In this document: one piece after another, positions 58,539 through 64,000 of the stretch | Numbering within the stretch: position 1 is the stretch's first letter | Layout: every line of letters begins with the position of its first letter | From: Mucilaginibacter sp. JRF | Lineage (GTDB): Bacteria > Bacteroidota > Bacteroidia > Sphingobacteriales > Sphingobacteriaceae | Reading direction: 5' to 3' | Length of the DNA: 64,000 nt | Assembly (NCBI RefSeq): GCF_015223065.1 | Contig: NZ_JADFBY010000009.1 | Span: 1 to 64,000 of the forward strand | Program-made: the position numbers and the translations under genes | Notes under the pieces: generated by a model | What the model saw: only the letters and a program-made list of their open reading frames with translations | Database searches by the model: none | What the model was told of the DNA's origin: nothing

Positions 58539-59753
58539 ATGAGCGCTACCGACAGCATACAAAACCGTAATATTGTAATTGTAGGCCAACAACCCTGGGA
58601 TGTTGAGATAGGAAGCAATTGCAAAAACCTCGCGCTTGAATTTAGCAAGCATAACCGTGTGCTGTACGTAAACTCGCCGCTCGACCGTATCACGCTGTAT
58701 AAACAGCGCGAAGACCCCAAAGTACAAAAGCGCATTGATGTTATTAACGGCAAAACCAACGGACTAATAACCTTACAGGATAACCTGTGGAACCTGTATC
58801 CTGATAAGATGCTGGAATCCATCAACTGGGTGCGGGGTAATTTTATTTATGATACGCTGAATAAGATCAATAACAAGCGTTTCGCGTCATCCATCAGCGC
58901 GGCTGTAAAGCAATTGGGTTTTAAGGATAGCATCCTGTTCAATGATAACGATATGTTCAGGAGCTTTTACCTGAAAGAGCTTTTGCAACCTGATATAAGC
59001 ATATATTACTCGCGCGATTATATGCTGTATGTTGATTACTGGAAACGCCACGGCGAACGTATAGAACCCCTTATTATAGCCAAAAGCGACCTTTGCGTAG
59101 CCAACTCCACTTACCTGGCCAGCTATTGCGGTAAATACAATAAAAACTCGTTTTACGTAGGGCAGGGTTGTGATCTGGAAATGTTCACCAATCAAACCGA
59201 TCTGCCGGTGCCTGATGATGTGGCAGCCATCGGCAAACCCATTATAGGCTATGTTGGCGCCCTGCAAAGCATCAGGCTGGATATTGAATTGTTGGCCCAT
59301 ATCGCCATCACCAAACCCGACTGGAGCATTGTTTTAGTAGGGCCGGAGGATAACGAGTTTAAGGCAAGTAATCTGCATACCATACCTAACATTCATTTTT
59401 TAGGGCCTAAGTCGGGCAGCATGTTGCCCGCTTATATTAATGCCTTTGATGTATGCCTTAACCCGCAAAAGGTTAACCAGGTTACTATCGGCAATTATCC
59501 GCGTAAAATTGATGAGTACCTGGCTATGGGCAAACCAACCGTTGCCACACGCACCGAGGCTATGAGTGTTTTTGCACAGCATACCTACCTGTGCGATACT
59601 AAAGAGGATTATGTTAACGCCATCCAAAAAGCGCTTACTGAGAACTCGCCCGAAAAGCAAGAGGAGCGTGTAGCCTTCGCGTCAACCCATACATGGGAGA
59701 ATAACGTAAAGGAAATTTACAAAGCCATCAACACCGTTAAAGCTACCCGTTAA
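58539..59753 (+). CDS. GT-B family glycosyltransferase
   Basis: 404 residues from ATG 58539; an in-frame start at 58476 would overlap the polymerase. N-terminal Rossmann half (NIVIVGQQPWDVEIGSNCKN), then IGYVGALQSIRLDIELLAHI and C-terminal YPRKIDEYLAMGKPTVAT, the nucleotide-sugar site of GT4-like enzymes. Converges on the GT2 gene pair with overlapping stops. Confidence 0.83.
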   Translation: MSATDSIQNRNIVIVGQQPWDVEIGSNCKNLALEFSKHNRVLYVNSPLDRITLYKQREDPKVQKRIDVINGKTNGLITLQDNLWNLYPDKMLESINWVRGNFIYDTLNKINNKRFASSISAAVKQLGFKDSILFNDNDMFRSFYLKELLQPDISIYYSRDYMLYVDYWKRHGERIEPLIIAKSDLCVANSTYLASYCGKYNKNSFYVGQGCDLEMFTNQTDLPVPDDVAAIGKPIIGYVGALQSIRLDIELLAHIAITKPDWSIVLVGPEDNEFKASNLHTIPNIHFLGPKSGSMLPAYINAFDVCLNPQKVNQVTIGNYPRKIDEYLAMGKPTVATRTEAMSVFAQHTYLCDTKEDYVNAIQKALTENSPEKQEERVAFASTHTWENNVKEIYKAINTVKATR

Positions 59754-60520
59754 TTCTGTTTTGATTTAAAGGTAGCCAGATCGTAGTTGTGTTTTACGTT
59801 GCGGTATATCATCCTCGCGAAAGCCACGAATGGATTGGTGCTCTGCCTGAAATCGCTGCGTTTCATGGTCGATGGTTCGTCGGCAGGGTTTATCTGATCG
59901 AACAATCCTTTAAAGTCCTCGTAAAATATAGCCTTGCCTTTGTTTTTGATAAATGATATAGCCATCAGAAATTCGGTGCGGTCGCCCTTCAAGCCCTCGG
60001 CATAACGCCCAAATTTGCTGAAGAATGATGTACGGCGCAAATGCGGGTGATCGCTGTAAACATGGAATTTACGGTAACCCGGCTTCCAGATACTGAACAT
60101 CATTTCCGAAAAACCTTTTCTTAATGGCTTAAGGTACGGGTATTTAAAGTAAGCGTAAAAACGGGCCATATCCAGTTCGGGGCGCTCGTTCAAAATGTCA
60201 AGGGCATCCTGCAAATGTTCGCCATATCCCGGGAATGGATCAAAATCTTCCTGAACGTACAAAGTATATGGCGTTTGCACAGCATCCTGCCCCTTGTTAA
60301 TATTATTACCCAAACCACGGTTTTGCGGCGTAGTTATCAAACGGAAATTGTATGTAACGGCCAGCTCACGCAACTTATCCTGGTGCTCCGGGCGACTGCC
60401 ATCATCAGACACCACAATGTCGGCAAAGTTGATGTTCTGGTTCGCGAAGGCTTGTAGCAGGCGTTGTAACGATTGGCTGCGGTTATAATGGGTTACAAGC
60501 AGGGTAATGGTATCAAACAT
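59750..60520 (-). CDS. Family 2 glycosyltransferase, copy 1 of tandem pair
   Basis: 256 residues, soluble GT2. ITLLVTHYNRSQSLQRLLQA, DIVVSDDGSRPEH and LYVQEDFDPFPGYG (the metal site is QED rather than DxD). Shares long identical stretches with the gene at 60526-61320, including NRGLGNNINKGQDAVQTPYT and YSDHPHLRR. Lies on the opposite strand to most of the locus. Confidence 0.85.
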   Translation of the reverse strand: MFDTITLLVTHYNRSQSLQRLLQAFANQNINFADIVVSDDGSRPEHQDKLRELAVTYNFRLITTPQNRGLGNNINKGQDAVQTPYTLYVQEDFDPFPGYGEHLQDALDILNERPELDMARFYAYFKYPYLKPLRKGFSEMMFSIWKPGYRKFHVYSDHPHLRRTSFFSKFGRYAEGLKGDRTEFLMAISFIKNKGKAIFYEDFKGLFDQINPADEPSTMKRSDFRQSTNPFVAFARMIYRNVKHNYDLATFKSKQN

Positions 60521-60525
60521 AGGGG

Positions 60526-61320
60526 TTATACTTTCTTAAACAGCACATCATAAGTCCACTTCAGCAATTTAAATTGCAGGTATATTGCCCGCGCCGTAAG
60601 GGCGAGCGGATTTTTGCTCTCGCGCCATGAGGCCCTGCCCATGGTGCTTGGCTCATCTGATGAATTTTTTTGATAGAACAGATCAGTAAACTTATCAAAA
60701 AATATGCCTTTACCCTTATGCTGAATGAATGATAATGCCATGCGATACTCTGTCAAATCTCCCTTTATACCTTCGGGATACCTGCCAAACTTTTGCAAAA
60801 ACGTGCTGCGGCGCAAATGCGGATGATCGCTGTACACATAAAACTTAAGGTGATTATTTTTAAATGGCGATGCCGAAAACCTCATCTCCGAAAAACCTTT
60901 GTTGTAGGGCTTGGTATACGGATATTTAAAGTAGGCGTAAAAGCGGGCTATATCCAGCTCGGCGTCGGTTTCAAAAAAATGCAGGGCATCCTTAAAATGC
61001 GCGGCGAATATCTCCTTTGGTTCAAAATCTTCCTGAACGTACAACGTATAAGGCGTTTGCACAGCATCCTGACCTTTGTTGATGTTGTTGCCCAGGCCAC
61101 GGTTTTTGGGCGTAGTTACCAACCGGTAATTGTAGTTGGATTGCATATCCTGTAGCTTTTCAAGGTGCTCAGGGCGGCTGCCATCGTCAGACACCACAAT
61201 GTCGCCAAAGGTCATACCTAAATGTCTGAAAGTGTTAAGCAGGCGTTCGAGCGAGCGGCTGCGGTTATAGTGTGTAACCAACAGCGTAACATCCTTAAAG
61301 TATAAATCAGGATCGGTCAT
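60526..61320 (-). CDS. Family 2 glycosyltransferase, copy 2 of tandem pair
   Basis: 264 residues, the same fold and motifs as the preceding gene (VTHYNRSRSLERLLNTF, DIVVSDDGSRPEH, YVQEDFEPKEIF). Six bases separate the two. They differ mainly in the middle and the tail, consistent with duplication and change of donor or acceptor. Confidence 0.85.
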   Translation of the reverse strand: MTDPDLYFKDVTLLVTHYNRSRSLERLLNTFRHLGMTFGDIVVSDDGSRPEHLEKLQDMQSNYNYRLVTTPKNRGLGNNINKGQDAVQTPYTLYVQEDFEPKEIFAAHFKDALHFFETDAELDIARFYAYFKYPYTKPYNKGFSEMRFSASPFKNNHLKFYVYSDHPHLRRSTFLQKFGRYPEGIKGDLTEYRMALSFIQHKGKGIFFDKFTDLFYQKNSSDEPSTMGRASWRESKNPLALTARAIYLQFKLLKWTYDVLFKKV

Positions 61321-61446
61321 ACAATCTTTTACGCAATATATACCGTATAAGGTTTAATATTGCTTTGTTTATTTTTTTAAGCTAATATGCAACAAAAAGA
61401 TGTTTTATCAACACAAGTTTTATAAACGCTGTATATCAACCCCTTC

Positions 61447-62784
61447 ATGCTAACAAAATTATTGGCTCTTATTAAAAATAAGCATTTCCTGTCGCTGGCG
61501 GGCAACATTATCATGTCCGGCCTGGGTATGCTTACCACTGCCATCCTCTATCACTCGCTAACTTTGTCTGAAATGGGGGTGTGGGTTATATTCCAGGCAA
61601 CTATTCTTTTTGTTGATACATTCAGATCAGGTTTTTTGACCACCGCGTTCATTAAATTCTATGCCGGCGCTACTCCCGAACGTGCCGCCGAGGTGGTGGG
61701 CTCAACCTGGTACATAGCTTTGGGCATAACAGGTACGCTAATATTGTTCAACCTGCCGGTGCTGTTTTTTATGCAGTATATTCATGACGACGGGTATATC
61801 ATGTTCCTAAAATATTTTGGGCTAACCTACATTCTGTCATTGCCTTGGTTTATAGCGAGCTGCGTATTACAGGGCGAGCAACGGTTTGATAGGCTTTTAT
61901 ATGTCCGCTTTGTAAACCAGGGCAGTTTTATCTTGATAGTGATATCGTTGCTTATATTCCACAAGGCTAATTTGTACACGGTGTTGTATGCATATCTGGC
62001 ATCGCACGGTATAACAAGCTTATATACGCTGGTAATGCGCTGGACGAGGATCAATACCCTCGGTAAACGAAATAAGGAAACTACAGCTACTATATTCAAC
62101 TTTGGTAAGTTTAGCGTAGGTACAACGTTAAGTTCAAATATGTTCCGCCTGTCCGACGTGGCCATAATCAACCATTTTTTGGGCGCTGCTCCGGTGGCCA
62201 TCTATAATTTAGGCCAAACATTAATGCAGTTGGTAGAGATACCCCTGCGCAGTTTTGCCGCCACGGGGATGCCATCACTCTCTGCCGCTTATAACCAAAA
62301 CAGCCGTAGCGAGGTTATCTATATCATGAAAAAGTATATCGGCTTAATAACCGTTGTGCTAATACCTGCCGCTATTGTAGGCGTTTTACTTGCCGATGTG
62401 CCTATTTACATGATGGGTGGCGGTAAGTACGTAGGTACCGAGGCCGCTAATGTGTTCCGCCTGTTCATGACCTTCGCATTGCTGTTCCCTGCCGACCGTT
62501 TCTTCGCGCTAACACTTGATGTGATACATAAACCGAAGATCAACTTTTACAAGGTACTGGTAATGCTGGTAGCCAACGTAGTGTTTGATGTGCTGGGCGT
62601 GGTGGTATTAAAAAGCATTTACGGTATCGTGCTGGCATCTGTAGTGCCAACCATTGTTGCTGTGGTTGTGGGCTATGTTGCGCTGAACCAATATCACAAA
62701 TTTTCATTCGTCAGTATATACTCTCTCGGTTTTTCGGAAGTGAAAATGTACTGGGGACAGATGCGAGAAAAACTTAAACGGTAA
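61447..62784 (+). CDS. Wzx-like polysaccharide flippase
   Basis: 445 residues, about 12-14 membrane helices (MATE/PST family). N-terminus FLSLAGNIIMSGLGMLTTAIL; QLVEIPLRSFAATGMPSLSAAYNQ and GGKYVGTEAANVFRLF in the later half. Moves lipid-linked repeat units across the inner membrane. Divergent from the GT2 pair. Confidence 0.86.
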   Translation: MLTKLLALIKNKHFLSLAGNIIMSGLGMLTTAILYHSLTLSEMGVWVIFQATILFVDTFRSGFLTTAFIKFYAGATPERAAEVVGSTWYIALGITGTLILFNLPVLFFMQYIHDDGYIMFLKYFGLTYILSLPWFIASCVLQGEQRFDRLLYVRFVNQGSFILIVISLLIFHKANLYTVLYAYLASHGITSLYTLVMRWTRINTLGKRNKETTATIFNFGKFSVGTTLSSNMFRLSDVAIINHFLGAAPVAIYNLGQTLMQLVEIPLRSFAATGMPSLSAAYNQNSRSEVIYIMKKYIGLITVVLIPAAIVGVLLADVPIYMMGGGKYVGTEAANVFRLFMTFALLFPADRFFALTLDVIHKPKINFYKVLVMLVANVVFDVLGVVVLKSIYGIVLASVVPTIVAVVVGYVALNQYHKFSFVSIYSLGFSEVKMYWGQMREKLKR

Positions 62785-62868
62785 ACTATTAGCTTTAAAA
62801 TGAGTTAACTAATAGTAAAAGCATTAGTTTGCGTATCATAATCTGATCGGTTTTCGTAAAAGGTGTTT

Positions 62869-63723
62869 ATGAAATTGGCTCACTTAATACTTGCCCATCA
62901 AAGTCCGGAGCAATTGTCCCGTTTAGTATCCCGAATTAGCCATCCGGATGCTGATATCTTTGTACATATTGATGCCAAGGTATCTATTGAACCATTTGAG
63001 CAGGCATTAAATGCCGATAACGTTATTTTTATTACGGATAGGGTAAGGGTTTACTGGGGCGCATTCAGTATCGTGCATGCCACCATTAATGGCTTAAAAC
63101 AGATATTAGATAGCGATGTAGAATACAGTTACATTAATCTGTTAAGCGGCCACGATTACCCTCTGCAATCCGCTGATGCTTTAGTCGATTTTTTGAAAGC
63201 CAACCTCGGCAAGGCGTTCATGAATTTCCGTATGGCCAAACCCAACTGGCTTGAGGCGCTGCCCCGGGTGCAAAAGTACCATCTGGATAACTATAGGTTC
63301 CCGCTGCGCTACAGGCTGCAATACGTGATCAATAAAATATTACCCGAACGCGAATTACCCGATAGCATGGTGCTGGTAGGCCGGTCGCAATGGTTTACCA
63401 TGTGCGATGAATGCGTACGTTATATTTTGGAATATTGGGATAGCCACTCCGCTTTTCGCCGGTTTATTAAACTAACCTGGGCGCCCGATGAATTTGTTTT
63501 TCAAACCATCCTCTATAACTCGCCCATGAACGAGCGTATGATAAGTAACGATCTGCGGTTTATTGATTGGTCGAGAGGTGGGATAAACCCCCGGTTGTTT
63601 ACTATTGATGACGCGGACATGCTCAAAAAATCAGGAATGTTTTTTGCCCGCAAGTTTGATATGGCACATGACAGCGCCATCCTGAATTATATTGACGATG
63701 AACTACTGCACGTGCATTCTTAG
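62869..63723 (+). CDS. GT14-like (core-2/I-branching type) glycosyltransferase
   Basis: 284 residues from ATG 62869 (an upstream GTG is in frame). GT14 features: LAHLILAHQSPEQLSRLV, DIFVHIDAKVSI, YINLLSGHDYPLQSADAL and WAPDEFVFQTILYNSP. Likely adds beta-1,6-linked N-acetylhexosamine or xylose. The upstream spacer holds a weak hairpin (ACTATTAG...CTAATAGT, 62787-62818). Stop overlaps the next gene's stop. Confidence 0.83.
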   Translation: MKLAHLILAHQSPEQLSRLVSRISHPDADIFVHIDAKVSIEPFEQALNADNVIFITDRVRVYWGAFSIVHATINGLKQILDSDVEYSYINLLSGHDYPLQSADALVDFLKANLGKAFMNFRMAKPNWLEALPRVQKYHLDNYRFPLRYRLQYVINKILPERELPDSMVLVGRSQWFTMCDECVRYILEYWDSHSAFRRFIKLTWAPDEFVFQTILYNSPMNERMISNDLRFIDWSRGGINPRLFTIDDADMLKKSGMFFARKFDMAHDSAILNYIDDELLHVHS

Positions 63724-64000
63724 TCGTTAGCCAGGTTTATTTTAGCCGTAAACAGGTTTACTTTATTCTGCTGATCGTAATAGTAATTAAATTCATCCGC
63801 GCATTTGGTTATTATCAGTAAGCCAAAATGCTCGGTCAGGTTATCAATTTCAGGCAGCTCATCATCGTGGCAGTCCTCAATAATAAAACTCACATCATAC
63901 ACGCTGCGGTAGTTGGCAAACAAGCGGCACATAATATCGTAGCTTAATAATTTTTTGCCATCGTTTATATCGCTGCTGCCAAAAGTGACCGGCAGCTCGC
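63720..64000 (-). CDS. Hypothetical protein, C-terminal part (runs off right edge)
   Basis: The frame is open from 64000 to the stop at 63720, giving at least 93 residues; an internal ATG at 63932 is not the likely start. Visible: ELPVTFGSSDINDGKKLLSY, VYDVSFIIEDCHDDELPEID and HFGLLIITKCADEFNYYY. No signal or helix in the visible part. Family not recognised. Confidence 0.5.
   Translation of the reverse strand, partial: ELPVTFGSSDINDGKKLLSYDIMCRLFANYRSVYDVSFIIEDCHDDELPEIDNLTEHFGLLIITKCADEFNYYYDQQNKVNLFTAKINLAND

Noticed and set aside
1..64000. Prophage, integrative element or insertion sequence
   Set aside because: No integrase, transposase, structural phage gene or att-like direct repeats found; the accessory content is a polysaccharide locus and small repeats.

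Overview
The window reads as chromosome of a Bacteroidota bacterium of the Sphingobacteriaceae type (Mucilaginibacter/Pedobacter-like). Supporting signs are TAnnTTTG-type promoter -7 boxes, A-rich leaders without Shine-Dalgarno sequences, an ECF sigma factor paired with a barrel-bearing anti-sigma, fimbrillin-like lipoproteins, a DUF5777 barrel, a LuxC-type acyl-CoA reductase divergent from a ferredoxin, and short palindromic repeats in many spacers. The genus is an inference. I see no rRNA, tRNA, transposase, integrase or CRISPR array.

Layout. 1-1196: a minus-strand cluster of at least four, probably five, tiny exported peptides or lipoproteins. The four complete ones end in the same C-terminal motif, and one carries it three times. 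The cluster is divergent from a TPR sensor with a kinase-type phosphoacceptor helix but no ATPase domain (1197-2636). 2640-18651: housekeeping and metabolic genes (XRE regulator, PcrA/UvrD helicase, CcmE/CcmF, PhyH dioxygenase, DUF2520 protein, ISC ferredoxin, IscX, KdsC, Maf), then an overlapping trio of Lgt-like protein, Tes/MJ0619-like radical SAM enzyme and small membrane protein, then Ppx/GppA and a Fic protein. 18697-26410: DnaJ, GrpE, FtsE, LuxC-like reductase, ferredoxin, a nest of repeats, a MarR-GNAT regulator with a double palindromic operator, an NlpC/P60 protein and a WD40 protein.

26541-34210 (minus strand): a complete histidine operon, hisG-hisD-hisC-hisB-hisH-hisA-hisF-hisIE, with a promoter and a 20-codon leader peptide containing seven histidine codons. 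Four of its spacers hold inverted repeats of two families, and one repeat is read through as the N-terminus of HisH. 34289-38192: two fimbrillin-like lipoproteins, a GT-C-type membrane protein and GmhB. 38536-44551: glutamate synthase GltBD. 44686-48583: two more palindromic repeats, an MFS transporter, YdeI-like, SpoU methyltransferase, YciI and NIPSNAP proteins.

48761-52582: an ECF sigma/dual-membrane anti-sigma pair followed by YceI, DUF5777 barrel and Rieske genes, largely with overlapping or near-touching ends. 52798-64000: an exopolysaccharide locus with a TolC-like outer-membrane protein, a Wzc-like copolymerase with a degenerate kinase domain, glycosyltransferases, a 49-residue membrane peptide, Wzy- and Wzx-like proteins, two tandemly duplicated GT2 genes, a GT14-like enzyme and a partial gene at the right edge.

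The observations I rate highest are the C-terminally conserved peptide family beside the TPR sensor, the histidine leader peptide, the repeat-derived N-terminus of HisH, the radical SAM/Lgt-like lipid module, and the Dma-type anti-sigma operon.
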